In this document: in pieces, positions 33,716-42,327 of the stretch
How positions within the stretch are numbered: the first letter of the stretch is position 1
Layout: each line of letters starts with the position of its first letter
Assembly: GCA_018673475.1 (NCBI GenBank)
Contig: JABHCN010000005.1
Span: forward strand, 1-61,426
Origin: Actinomycetota bacterium
GTDB lineage: Bacteria; Actinomycetota; Acidimicrobiia; Acidimicrobiales; MedAcidi-G1
Length of the DNA stretch: 61,426 nt
Reading direction: 5' to 3'
Program-made: the position numbers and the translations under genes
The notes under the pieces: generated by a model
What the model saw: the letters and a program-made list of their open reading frames with translations, nothing else
What the model was told of the DNA's origin: nothing
The model's database searches: none

Positions 33716-34837
33716 CTAGCGGAGGTTCAGGGCAGCCAGGGGATCCACGAAGTCGAGGTCGAAGGTGTCGGCGACAGCCCTGTCGGTGACAACGCCGGCG
33801 CAGACGTTCAGGCCGTTCAACAGGTGAGGGTTGCCACGTAGGGCTGCATCGGTTCCCTGCTCGGCCAGGGCAAGCGTGAACGGGAGCGTGGCGTTGGACA
33901 GCGCCACCGTCGAGGTACGGGGTACGCCACCGGGCATGTTGGCGACGCAGTAGTGGACGATTCCGTCGACGACGAAGGTCGGGTCGGTGTGGGTGGTGGC
34001 CCTGGTGGTCTCAAAGCAGCCACCCTGGTCGACTGCGACGTCGACGAGAACCGATCCGTCACGCATGCGTGAGAGCATCTCGCGGGTAACGAGCCGCGGG
34101 GCCTTGGCTCCCTTGACCAGCACGGCACCGATGACGAGGTCGGCGTCCAGGACGGAGGCCTCCAGTTCGGCGCTGGTCGAGTAGACCGTCCGCACACGGC
34201 CACCGAATCGTTTGGAGAGGCCGTCCAGCACGGCTGGACTGCGGTCCAGAACTGTCACATCGGCGCCCAGGCCGATCGCCATCTCTGCAGCGTTCTCGCC
34301 GACTACGCCTCCACCGATGACCACGACCTTCCCGGGTCGTACACCGGGAACGCCGCCCAGCAGCAGTCCGGCCCCACCCTGGGTGGCCTCGAGGGCGTGT
34401 GCCCCGGCCTGGATTGACATGCGGCCGGCGATAGCCGACATCGGCGCCAGCAGCGGCAGGCGTCCGGCGTCATCGGTGACGGTCTCGTAGGCGATGCACG
34501 TGGCGCCGCTGGCCAGCAGGTCATCGGTCTGGGGTCGGTCGGCTGCCAGGTGCAGGTAGGTGAAGAGAGTGTGGTGGGGCTTGAGGCGTGCACGCTCCAC
34601 CGCCTGTGGTTCCTTCACCTTGACGATCATCTCTGACGTGTCGAAGACCTCGTCGGCGCTGCCGGCAATGGCCGCTCCAACCTCTTTGTACTCGGCATCG
34701 CCGAATCCGGCGCCGAGGCCCGCATCGCTTTCGATGACGACGTGGTGGCCACGTGAGGTCAACTCGCCGACGACGCCGGGAGTGAGGCTGACGCGGCGCT
34801 CGGCGGTCTTGATCTCTGCGGGTACTCCGATGTCCAT
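33716..34837 (-). CDS. ald: alanine dehydrogenase
   Basis: A 373-residue enzyme of normal length starting at [10 protein letters not shown] (ATG 34837, AGAGGG site upstream). The substrate-binding R and K occur in A-E-R-R-V-S-L-T-P and V-K-V-K-E-P. The catalytic histidine stretch [10 protein letters not shown] and the NAD motif G-G-G-V-V-G near 175 are present. It interconverts L-alanine with pyruvate, ammonia and NADH. The divergently transcribed Lrp-family gene is the likely regulator, as in mycobacterial AldR. Confidence 0.95.
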   Translation of the reverse strand: MDIGVPAEIKTAERRVSLTPGVVGELTSRGHHVVIESDAGLGAGFGDAEYKEVGAAIAGSADEVFDTSEMIVKVKEPQAVERARLKPHHTLFTYLHLAADRPQTDDLLASGATCIAYETVTDDAGRLPLLAPMSAIAGRMSIQAGAHALEATQGGAGLLLGGVPGVRPGKVVVIGGGVVGENAAEMAIGLGADVTVLDRSPAVLDGLSKRFGGRVRTVYSTSAELEASVLDADLVIGAVLVKGAKAPRLVTREMLSRMRDGSVLVDVAVDQGGCFETTRATTHTDPTFVVDGIVHYCVANMPGGVPRTSTVALSNATLPFTLALAEQGTDAALRGNPHLLNGLNVCAGVVTDRAVADTFDLDFVDPLAALNLR

Positions 34838-34952
34838 CGCACTGTCCCTCTGTGTGGGTGGCATGGGGACAACCGGTCGGGCCCCCTGATCGGGGAGACG
34901 CTAGGTGAAACAGGGCGCTGCCGGATTGTGGAGATGGGCGCATTAATAGGAG

Positions 34953-34983
34953 TTGACACAACGCAGTTGTGCAGAAGTATCAT
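34953..34983 (+). promoter_or_regulatory. promoter of the Lrp-family gene (leaderless)
   Basis: TTGACA (34953-34958), a 19-base spacer and TATCAT (34978-34983) precede the ATG at 34991 by seven bases. That makes a leaderless mRNA likely. The spacer contains the palindrome at 34957-34971. Confidence 0.5.
34957..34971. promoter_or_regulatory. palindromic operator candidate between ald and the Lrp gene
   Basis: CACAAC-GCA-GTTGTG is a perfect inverted repeat lying between the -35 and -10 of the Lrp gene and upstream of ald. Autoregulation and alanine-dependent control of ald by the Lrp protein is the natural model. Confidence 0.5.
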
Positions 34984-34990
34984 TGAAGGC

Positions 34991-35470
34991 ATGGAACATG
35001 CAGAGAAGGCTCTAGATGGTGTGGATCGTGCCATCCTGGATCTGCTCCAGCAGGATGGTCGGATCGCAAACGTTGACCTGGCAGAGGCTGTCCATCTCTC
35101 ACCGTCTGCATGTCTGCGACGTGTCCGACGCCTTGAGGATGGCGGCTATATAGACCGTTACGTGGCTCTCCTCGACCCCTCGGCAGTGGGCCTGGGTACC
35201 GACGTGTTCGTCGAGATAACGCTCGTCGGCCAGGCCGAGGCCACCCTGGACGCGTTCGAGGCGGCGGTCGCCGACCGCCCCGAGGTAATGAGCTGCCACC
35301 TCATGGCCGGCGACTTTGACTACCTCGTGCACCTGGTTGTGAGCGACGTAGCCGACTACGAGGCGCTGCACCGGACACATCTGGCACAGCTCCCCGGGGT
35401 GGCCCGAATGGTCTCCAGCTTCGCCCTGAGACCGATCTGCGACCGGACCGCCTACCCCATCGGTCGCTAG
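34991..35470 (+). CDS. Lrp/AsnC-family regulator (likely regulator of ald)
   Basis: A 159-residue Lrp/AsnC protein. The N-terminal winged HTH (about 8-55) includes D-R-A-I-L-D-L-L-Q-Q-D-G-R and L-S-P-S-A-C-L-R-R-V-R-R-L-E. A RAM/ACT ligand domain follows, with the typical G-D-F-D-Y-L-V-H-L-V-V. I choose the ATG at 34991 instead of the longer frame from 34928, because the promoter would otherwise lie inside the coding region. It is divergent from ald and probably senses alanine or another amino acid. Confidence 0.9.
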   Translation: MEHAEKALDGVDRAILDLLQQDGRIANVDLAEAVHLSPSACLRRVRRLEDGGYIDRYVALLDPSAVGLGTDVFVEITLVGQAEATLDAFEAAVADRPEVMSCHLMAGDFDYLVHLVVSDVADYEALHRTHLAQLPGVARMVSSFALRPICDRTAYPIGR

Positions 35471-35545
35471 GCCCAAACCGCCTGCGCCAGCTCTGGACTG
35501 GATCGGCGAGCCGGAAACCACTGCCGCGACTCGCGCGGGTAGTCC

Positions 35546-35551
35546 TATCGT
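35546..35551 (+). promoter_or_regulatory. -10 element (TATCGT) for leaderless serB
   Basis: The hexamer ends six bases before the serB ATG, the spacing expected when transcription starts at the initiation codon. No Shine-Dalgarno is present upstream. Confidence 0.4.
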
Positions 35552-35557
35552 CAGACC

Positions 35558-36820
35558 ATGCAGGAATCTCCGACCTCCGACGGTACGCCGGTACCCGTCA
35601 TCGCACCGGAGAGAGGCTCGACGCCAACCGACGGCCCTGATCACAGGGAATCGGTCCTCGTCCAGGTGACGGGGCGCGATCACCCGGGGATCACCTCCGG
35701 CCTCTTGAGCGTGCTCGACGCCGCAGGTGCCGAGGTGGAGGACATCGAGCAGGTCGTCATCCGCGGACGCCTCTCGCTCGGTCTGGTCGTAACGGTTCCC
35801 GGTGGCCGCGACCTCCTGAAGGAACTGTTGCTCTATGGATGGGAGAGTGACGTGACGATCGACTTCGAGGTGGTCGAGCAGGCGTCACCCGGCCCCAAGC
35901 CTTCCGGACACGTGGTCACCGTGCTCGGAGAGAGGCTGGGGCCCGGTGACCTCGGAGTTGTCGCTGAGACCATCGCCGCCGCAGGTGGAAACATTGAGCG
36001 GATCGTCCGGCTCTCCCGGTATCCGGTGTGGAGCTACGAGTTGCTCGTCAGGGGCGGTGAGGCGGAGAGCCTGCGTTCGGTTCTTCTGAAGGCCTGTTCG
36101 AAGCATCCCACCTTCGAGGTGGCTATTGCCCGGGAGGGTCTGGCCAGACGGTCCCAGCGGCTCGTCGTCATCGACGTGGACTCGACGCTTGTTACCGAAG
36201 AAGTGGTTGATCTGGTCGCCTACGAGGCCGGCGTAGGTGATGAGGTCTCCGAGTTGACCGAGCGGGCGATGGCAGGTGAGATGGACTTCGAGGAATCTCT
36301 GGTACGTAGGGTTGGCCTCCTGGCGGGAGCCGATGCCGGGTTGCTCGATCAGATCGCCGAGAAGGTGAGCCTCACCCCCGGTGCACGTACGTTCTTTCGG
36401 ACTCTCCACCGCCTCGGCTACACGACGGCGATCGTGAGCGGCGGTTTTCTACAGGTGGTCGAGCGTCTCCAGGAGCGTCTGGATATCGGCCATGCCCACG
36501 CCAATGAGCTGGAGGTTGTTGACGGCCGCCTCACGGGCCGCATTGTGGGAGAGGTCGTGGACCGGGCAGGCAAGGCAGAACTGCTTAGGAAGATCGCCGA
36601 ACGCGAGGGGGTTCCTCTGGAACAGGTCGTTGCTGTCGGTGACGGTGCCAACGACCTTGACATGCTCGACGCTGCAGGTCTGGGGGTGGCCTTCAACGCG
36701 AGGCCGCTAGTTCGTGCCGCCGCCGATGCCTCGGTGAGCGTCCCCTATCTGGACGCCATCCTCTTCCTGCTGGGGGTCAGCCGCGAGGAGATCGAGGAGG
36801 CCGACCGGCTGGATGGCTGA
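35558..36820 (+). CDS. serB: phosphoserine phosphatase with two ACT domains
   Basis: A 420-residue SerB of the long form. Two ACT-type domains occupy about 30-110 and 117-190, and a HAD phosphatase follows. The nucleophile motif is V-I-D-V-D-S-T-L-V near 205, followed by the I-V-S-G-G-F serine motif and the metal-binding G-D-G-A-N-D-L-D-M-L. It removes phosphate from L-phosphoserine in the last step of serine synthesis, and the ACT domains usually bind serine for feedback. The two-ACT layout is common in Actinobacteria. Confidence 0.95.
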   Translation: MQESPTSDGTPVPVIAPERGSTPTDGPDHRESVLVQVTGRDHPGITSGLLSVLDAAGAEVEDIEQVVIRGRLSLGLVVTVPGGRDLLKELLLYGWESDVTIDFEVVEQASPGPKPSGHVVTVLGERLGPGDLGVVAETIAAAGGNIERIVRLSRYPVWSYELLVRGGEAESLRSVLLKACSKHPTFEVAIAREGLARRSQRLVVIDVDSTLVTEEVVDLVAYEAGVGDEVSELTERAMAGEMDFEESLVRRVGLLAGADAGLLDQIAEKVSLTPGARTFFRTLHRLGYTTAIVSGGFLQVVERLQERLDIGHAHANELEVVDGRLTGRIVGEVVDRAGKAELLRKIAEREGVPLEQVVAVGDGANDLDMLDAAGLGVAFNARPLVRAAADASVSVPYLDAILFLLGVSREEIEEADRLDG

Positions 36821-36842
36821 CTGCCAGCGGCAGGCCTTCAGC

Positions 36843-37754
36843 TCAGAGGAGGCTCTTCAGGAGCGCCCTGGTACGGGCGAACTCGTCTGCTGAGCGACCG
36901 AACTCGAGGGCGGCGAAGTCGGTCGTTCCGGCCTGCTCCAGATCGGCGATCTGGGCGGTCACCTCGGCTTCCGAGCCGATCACGGCAACCTCGCCGGGAT
37001 GCTCGACCCCCTCCCTGTCGAGCATCGCCCGGTAGGACGGGAGCTCTCCGTAGATCGAGAAGATCTGTGAGGCGGCGTCACGCACCGCCTCTGCCTCGTC
37101 GGTCACGCAGACGGGCAGGCTGCACACGATCCGCGGTTCGGACCGGTCAGCCTCGGCGGCCGCTTCGGTCAGCCGTGGTCGGATGTGGTTCTCGATGGTG
37201 CGGGGTCCGACCATCCAGAGAATGGTCCCGTCGGTGCGCCGTCCGGTGACACGCAGTGCCTGTTCTCCCAGGGCCGCAACCATCACAGAGGGGGCACGGT
37301 CGGTTGGGCGGGCCGATTCGATGTGTGCCGTGAAGGCCTCGCCGTCGTAGTCGGCGTGTCCGTCGGCGAGGATCGGCATCAGCACCTCCAGGTAGTCGAT
37401 GAGGTGGCGGATGGGCTTGTCAAACGACATGCCCAGATACTCCTCGATCACCGGCTTGTGGGAGAGCCCGATCCCGAGCACGAGGCTGCGGTCACCGAGC
37501 ACGGCCTGCGTGGTCAGTGCCTGACCGGCAAGCATCGTGGGGTGGCGCGGGAAGGTGGGGATCACCGCCGTTCCGAACTCGATTCCCGGTGCAGCATCAG
37601 CCACGGCTGGGAAGACCGTCAGGGCGTCGATGAGGCCGGTCTGGGCCAGCCACCATCCTGAGAAGCCGTCCTCGGCTGCAGCCGCTGCATGCTCCTTCAG
37701 GCGGCCCACATCGGCGTGCATCAGTTCCGCTGAGGCGTTGATGGCGATTCTCAA
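36843..37754 (-). CDS. LLM-class (luciferase-like) oxidoreductase, probably F420-dependent
   Basis: A 303-residue TIM-barrel protein of the bacterial luciferase-like superfamily, with F-G-T-A-V-I-P-T-F-P-R-H-P near 60 and G-R-R-T-D-G-T-I-L-W near 170. The start is TTG at 37754 behind an excellent GGAGGA site. Members of this subgroup in Actinobacteria use coenzyme F420 to reduce or oxidise diverse substrates. The substrate here cannot be told. It is downstream of an SRPBCC gene and a GGT gene on the same strand. Confidence 0.85.
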   Translation of the reverse strand: MRIAINASAELMHADVGRLKEHAAAAAEDGFSGWWLAQTGLIDALTVFPAVADAAPGIEFGTAVIPTFPRHPTMLAGQALTTQAVLGDRSLVLGIGLSHKPVIEEYLGMSFDKPIRHLIDYLEVLMPILADGHADYDGEAFTAHIESARPTDRAPSVMVAALGEQALRVTGRRTDGTILWMVGPRTIENHIRPRLTEAAAEADRSEPRIVCSLPVCVTDEAEAVRDAASQIFSIYGELPSYRAMLDREGVEHPGEVAVIGSEAEVTAQIADLEQAGTTDFAALEFGRSADEFARTRALLKSLL

Positions 37755-37772
37755 GGGTTCCTCCGGTCTACG

Positions 37773-38219
37773 TCAGTTACGGGATTTGACCACCATCTCG
37801 AGCCGGTCGACGAACCCGGTGATGAACCTCTCCGCATCGGCGATGAACGAATCCCCTGAACCATCCGGTAGTGGATCGATCACCAGCGACCAGGACATGA
37901 GGCACGTGTCGCCCTGGTCCACGAAGGCCGTGGTGCCCTGGTAGAGGGCCACCGGAGCCCCCGAGAGTTCGTAGACACGTCGCCAGGGCGGTTCAAAGGA
38001 GATGACGATCTCGGTCAGGTCGAGGCCACCTAGGTGGAACTTGAGGACCGCACCCAGGCCGTGGGGAGCAGGATCCCCGTCTGTTGCGTAGGCGTCGATG
38101 CCGGTGAGGATCATCTCGTGGAGGGTGTCCCAGGCAACCTGTCGGGTGGCGGCCAACTCGCGCTCGACCACGAAGGTTCGATAGGTCTTCCTTTCGGTAC
38201 TCACCCGATGATCATGCAC
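37773..38219 (-). CDS. SRPBCC (START-like) superfamily protein
   Basis: A 148-residue protein with the SRPBCC pattern: an N-terminal beta strand and helix R-E-L-A-A-T-R-Q-V-A-W-D-T-L, aromatic strands near the middle, and a C-terminal helix F-I-A-D-A-E-R-F-I-T-G-F-V-D-R-L. These folds bind small lipids or polyketides or act as enzymes, and no specific function can be given. The start is a GTG at 38219 or a second in-frame GTG at 38204. It is 18 bases upstream of the LLM gene, so the two are probably co-transcribed. Confidence 0.75.
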   Translation of the reverse strand: MHDHRVSTERKTYRTFVVERELAATRQVAWDTLHEMILTGIDAYATDGDPAPHGLGAVLKFHLGGLDLTEIVISFEPPWRRVYELSGAPVALYQGTTAFVDQGDTCLMSWSLVIDPLPDGSGDSFIADAERFITGFVDRLEMVVKSRN

Positions 38220-38251
38220 CGAACCAGGTGCTGTTGTCCGGTTCGGACGAA

Positions 38252-39814
38252 TCAGAAGCCGGCAGCTTCGCCAACGAGAGAGCGCGGATCGGCAGCACCT
38301 CGAAGGCCACCGTCAACGACCTCGATGCAGTGGGCGTGGCCGAAGTTGGCCCTTCCGACCCGTGCACGGTGGCCCCTGTCAGCCAGACCGCGCACCCAGC
38401 CGGCGGGTACATGCTCTTCGACCACGACCTCCACGGACTCGACATCGTCCCATGTGCCAAATCCGGATCCGCCAACCAGTACCCATCGGCCACCACCGAC
38501 CACGTGTCCGGGGTCGGCTCCGTCGACCAGCAGCCTCACCAGCATCTGAAGAACCACCTGGGGCTGGGCATCGGCACCCATCGTTCCCAGAACGGCCCGG
38601 AGACGACCGTCAGGGTGGGCGACCAGCGCAGGAGCCAACGTGTGGGGTGGACGCCTACCGGGCCCGTAACTGGCTGGATGGTCGGGGTTCACGTTGAAGC
38701 CCAGACCGCGGTTGTGGAGGAATATCCCCAGACCCGGCAGCGTCACGTGGCTGCCGAAGCCGTCCGCATTGGACTGGATGAGCGAGACGGCCATGCCCTT
38801 GCCGTCGACTGCGCACATGTACATGGTGTCGCCCTCGTGCCAGGAATCGCCCAGGGCCGCCGCCCGTTCCGGGCTGATCGCCTCGCGGCGTGGAACCAAC
38901 CGGTCATCGTCGAGGAGACAAGAACCGTCGGCGTGCTCATGCAGGACGTCGGGTCGGTCAAAGCCAGCCTGGCGTGCCGATTCAACCAGAAGGTGTGCAC
39001 GCAGTGGGTCGTCCTCGGGGGGAAGGTCCAGTCCCTCAGCTATCCGGGCGGCAGCCAGGGAAAGGTAGCCCTGCGAGTTGGGTGGAACCGTCCAGACCCG
39101 GTGTCCCCAGACGTCGACACCGAGTGGGTCCACCCAGTCGGCATTCAGGGAATCGAGGTCGGCGATTGAGTACTCACCATCGCCGACGGCAAGCAACTCA
39201 TCACCGAACCGCCCCCTGTAGACGGCATCGCGGCCACCGCTGCCGAAGGCACGGAGCACCGAGGCGACACCGGGTCGGGTTACGACGTCTCCGGCTGCCC
39301 TGAGCTCGGCGAAGTCCTGGCTGCCAGGTACAAGTCGCACCCCGGTGGCCGCCGTGGCCAGCAGGGGTGAAGCAGAGAAGCCATCTTCGGCCAGGATGAT
39401 GGCCCGATCCAGGATGTCGGGTAGTGGCATGGTCCCGAACCGCTGGTGGAGCGCCCACCATCCGTCCACGCAACCGGGAACTGGAACCGACCGGATGTCG
39501 CCGCGGTGGGGCATGGAGGTCAGCCCATCGGCGAGGATGCCGTCCAGATCTGCGCCGGAGCCCGCACGTCCCGATGCATTCAGACAGGTAGGCGGGCCTG
39601 AGTCGGTGTGGACGAGTGCGAACAGGTCTCCTCCCAGCCCGCACATGTGTTGAGCGGTCACCGACAGCACGGCGTTAACGGCTATAGACGCGTCTACGGC
39701 ATTTCCGCCGGCCTTCATGATGTCGACCCCGGCCCTGGTGGCAAGCGAGTCGATACTCGCCACCATTGCGGTGTCGGTCTGTCGGAGTTGGCTTCCCCAG
39801 GGTGCCGTCGTCAT
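38252..39814 (-). CDS. gamma-glutamyltransferase family protein
   Basis: A 520-residue Ntn-hydrolase of the GGT family. The N-terminal part has A-G-G-N-A-V-D-A-S-I-A-V-N-A-V-L and H-M-C-G-L-G-G-D-L-F-A. The self-cleavage/nucleophile threonine is expected in E-G-D-T-M-Y-M-C-A-V-D near 345. No signal peptide is apparent, so it may be cytoplasmic, unlike classical periplasmic GGT. I use the ATG at 39814; the frame runs to 39988 but the extra residues look non-coding. The donor could be glutathione-like, a cephalosporin-like amide or an aryl amide. Confidence 0.85.
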   Translation of the reverse strand: MTTAPWGSQLRQTDTAMVASIDSLATRAGVDIMKAGGNAVDASIAVNAVLSVTAQHMCGLGGDLFALVHTDSGPPTCLNASGRAGSGADLDGILADGLTSMPHRGDIRSVPVPGCVDGWWALHQRFGTMPLPDILDRAIILAEDGFSASPLLATAATGVRLVPGSQDFAELRAAGDVVTRPGVASVLRAFGSGGRDAVYRGRFGDELLAVGDGEYSIADLDSLNADWVDPLGVDVWGHRVWTVPPNSQGYLSLAAARIAEGLDLPPEDDPLRAHLLVESARQAGFDRPDVLHEHADGSCLLDDDRLVPRREAISPERAAALGDSWHEGDTMYMCAVDGKGMAVSLIQSNADGFGSHVTLPGLGIFLHNRGLGFNVNPDHPASYGPGRRPPHTLAPALVAHPDGRLRAVLGTMGADAQPQVVLQMLVRLLVDGADPGHVVGGGRWVLVGGSGFGTWDDVESVEVVVEEHVPAGWVRGLADRGHRARVGRANFGHAHCIEVVDGGLRGAADPRSLVGEAAGF

Positions 39815-39912
39815 GGTCACAGGCTTGCAGGTTCTTGAGCCGTAGACCTCCGGTCTCGCCAACCGGCCCTGCACCCTGTGATACTCGCCGCAGCAACAAG
39901 GAGACGGGGACC

Positions 39913-41085
39913 ATGGGCGACGAGCTGATACGGAACGAGCTGGCAGATCTGGAGGGCTACGCCTTCGACGAGGCGCCATGGACCTCACCCCGGCCGCTCT
40001 CCGAGAGCCGTGTGGCCATCGTGACCACAGCCGGCCTCAGGGTTGAGGGCCAGCCCGACTGGAATCCGGGCGACCAGTCATTCACCGTCCTGCCACGTGA
40101 CCGCACAGATCTGGTGCTCTCGCACTACAGCCCCAACTTTGACCGGACCGGCTGGATCGTCGACCCGAACGTGGTCCTGCCGATCGACCGCCTCGACGAG
40201 ATGGCCACCGAGGGCGTGATCGGTTCGGTGGCAGACGTACACATCTCCTTCATGGGAGCCCAGATCGACCACACACTTGAGACGATCCGGCTGGATACCG
40301 GGCCCGCCGCCGCCCGTGTGCTGTTGGACGATGCCGTTGACGTCGTGCTGCTTACCCCTGTCTGACCTCTGTGCACGCGTACCGTGGGTACGCTCGCATC
40401 TGTCCTGGAGGCATCCGGAATCGCCACCGTGGCGCTCTCGCTCATCCGCCAACAGGTTGAGACCACGAGGCCCCCTCGTGCGCTCCACTGTGAGTTTCCG
40501 CTGGGACGCCCGCTGGGGCGACCCGATGATCCGGCTCTCCAGAGAAGCGTCATCGACGCAGCATTCGCCCTTTTGGATGAGCCCGTAGGGCCTGTGCTCA
40601 TCGACTTCCCCGAGGAGATCACCGACGATTCGGACGCTCCCCTCGTCTGCACGATCCCCCCTGCCGACACCGGTGGCGTGCACCCCGCCGAGGCTGAGGC
40701 CAGGGGCCTGCTCCCCGCATGGAAGCGGAGCACCGAGGCATACGGCCGGTCAACCGTCGGCAAGGTCGTGGCTGCCGAGGAGGTACCCGGGGTGGTGGGC
40801 CTCTTCGCCCGCATCGCCGATGGGGAGGGCTGGCAGGAGGTCGGCCTTCCCGGAGATCCGACAAAGGCCGCCGCAGACGTCCGGAACTTCTACGAGGAGG
40901 CAGCCCTGTCCCTCACCGAAGCCGTTCCCGGTGCCCGTCAGGCCGAGACCTGGTTCGTGGGCCACACTGCAGCCGGCGACGTCATCCAGCGTGCAAGGGT
41001 GGCGATGAAGGAGCAGGGTGCGGGCTTCTACTTCTGGTACTACCTGCTGCCCGCCACCCAGCACCGGGATCCGGGAGAGGCCTGA
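39913..41085 (+). CDS. GrdB/PrdB-like reductase family selenoprotein (in-frame UGA = Sec151)
   Basis: Read through the TGA at 40363-40365, this frame gives 390 residues. The first 150 match the glycine/sarcosine/betaine/D-proline reductase component B family (V-L-L-T-P-V just before the UGA), and the sequence continues in the same frame with P-L-C-T-R-T-V-G-T-L-A and R-P-P-R-A-L-H-C-E-F-P-L-G-R-P-L-G-R-P. The result is a U-x-x-C redox motif at 151-154; related proteins that I recall have C-P-L-C at this place. The ATG at 39913 has an AAGGAG site. The partner and substrate are unknown, and Grd/Prd partner genes are absent. This is a single gene, not two ORFs or a pseudogene. Confidence 0.85.
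40363..40365 (+). other. UGA selenocysteine codon
   Basis: The TGA lies in frame between two halves of one conserved protein family, at the position of a redox cysteine. It is followed at the right distance by a stem-loop. Confidence 0.85.
40377..40393 (+). promoter_or_regulatory. bacterial SECIS stem-loop
   Basis: GCGTACC-GTG-GGTACGC is a perfect 7-bp stem with a 3-base loop containing GU. It begins 11 bases after the UGA and is 17 bases long, the geometry of the minimal SelB-binding hairpin of E. coli fdhF as I recall it. Confidence 0.8.
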
Positions 41086-41169
41086 TCCGCAGCGGGTCGA
41101 CCGTGCGCGGTGCGCTCGGGTCCGGGGCTGACAGGTACTCTTCGCGTGCTGCCGCCAGGGAGGGCGAAC

Positions 41170-42327
41170 ATGGCAACTGACCGGGAACTGGCCGACGAGA
41201 TAGTCGGAACCATCAGGGTATGGATCGACCGCGAGGTGGTTCCCAACGTGGCGCAGTTCGAGGCTGCCGACGAGTTCCCGCAGGCCATGTTCGACCAGAT
41301 GTGTGAGTTCGGGCTCTTCGGGGCGACCATCCCCGAGGAGTACGGGGGCCTGGGCCTCGACATCACCACCTACACGCGGATTATCGAGGAGCTCTCCCGC
41401 GGCTACATGTCGCTGGCGGGAATCCTCAACACCCACAAGATCGCCGTGACCATGATCGGCCGTTTCGGTACCGATGACCAGCGCCAGCGGTTCCTGCCCC
41501 GCATGTGTGACGGCAACTTCAGGGCTGCCTTCTCGCTCTCCGAACCCGATGCCGGCAGCGACACCGGCGGTATCCGTTGTCGGGCTGAGCGTGACGGCGA
41601 CGAGTGGGTAGTCAACGGAACCAAGATGTGGGTTACCAACGGCATGCGCTCGTCGTTGGTGATGCTGCTGGCCCGCACCCCCGACGACCGCATCACCTGC
41701 TTCATTGTCGAGAAGGACCCCGGCGAATCCTTTGAGGGCATCACCGTCTCAAAGAAGATCGACAAGCTCGGCTACAGGGGGCTCGAGACGGTCGAGATGT
41801 CCTATGTGGACCATCGCGTCCCGCACGTCAACCTGCTCGGCGGTGACGATGGCCTCGGTCACGGCCGCGGCTACGCCCTCTCAGCCCTCGAACTGGGGCG
41901 CATCAACGTGGCCGCCCGCGCCGTCGGCGTTGCCCAGGCGGCATTCGAGGCAGCTATCGCATACGCACAACAGCGTGAGACCTTCGGGAAGCCGATTGTC
42001 CAGCACCAGGCGATCTCGTTCATGCTGGCCGAGATGGCCACCAAGTTGCAGGCGGCCCGTCTGCTGACCTACGACGCAGCCCGCCTCGCCGATAATGGGG
42101 AACGCGTCGACGTCGAGGCCGGGATGGCCAAGCTGTTTGCGTCCGAGGCTGCATTCGAGATCGCCACCGACGCCATGCGCATCCACGGCGGTGTCGGCTA
42201 CACGACCGAGTTCCCGGTGGAGCGGTACTTCCGCGACACCCCCCTGATGATTATCGGCGAGGGAACGAGTGAGATCCAGAAGATGGTGATTGCGCGTAAC
42301 CTCGTCGACCGATACCCAGTGGAGTGA
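41170..42327 (+). CDS. acyl-CoA dehydrogenase
   Basis: A 385-residue acyl-CoA dehydrogenase with the whole fold: G-A-T-I-P-E-E-Y-G-G-L-G near 45, the substrate loop S-E-P-D-A-G-S-D near 120, and Q-R-E-T-F-G-K-P. The C-terminal M-R-I-H-G-G-V-G-Y-T and I-G-E-G-T-S-E-I-Q-K-M-V-I-A-R contains the catalytic glutamate region. Start at ATG 41170 with a GGGAGGG site. Its stop overlaps the next gene (a molybdenum hydroxylase subunit) as ATGA, an unusual partnership. Substrate unknown. Confidence 0.92.
   Translation: MATDRELADEIVGTIRVWIDREVVPNVAQFEAADEFPQAMFDQMCEFGLFGATIPEEYGGLGLDITTYTRIIEELSRGYMSLAGILNTHKIAVTMIGRFGTDDQRQRFLPRMCDGNFRAAFSLSEPDAGSDTGGIRCRAERDGDEWVVNGTKMWVTNGMRSSLVMLLARTPDDRITCFIVEKDPGESFEGITVSKKIDKLGYRGLETVEMSYVDHRVPHVNLLGGDDGLGHGRGYALSALELGRINVAARAVGVAQAAFEAAIAYAQQRETFGKPIVQHQAISFMLAEMATKLQAARLLTYDAARLADNGERVDVEAGMAKLFASEAAFEIATDAMRIHGGVGYTTEFPVERYFRDTPLMIIGEGTSEIQKMVIARNLVDRYPVE

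Noticed and set aside
39913-40365. Truncated gene or frameshift pseudogene ending at the TGA
   Set aside because: The same frame continues with conserved sequence and a SECIS-like hairpin at the right distance, so selenocysteine is the better reading.
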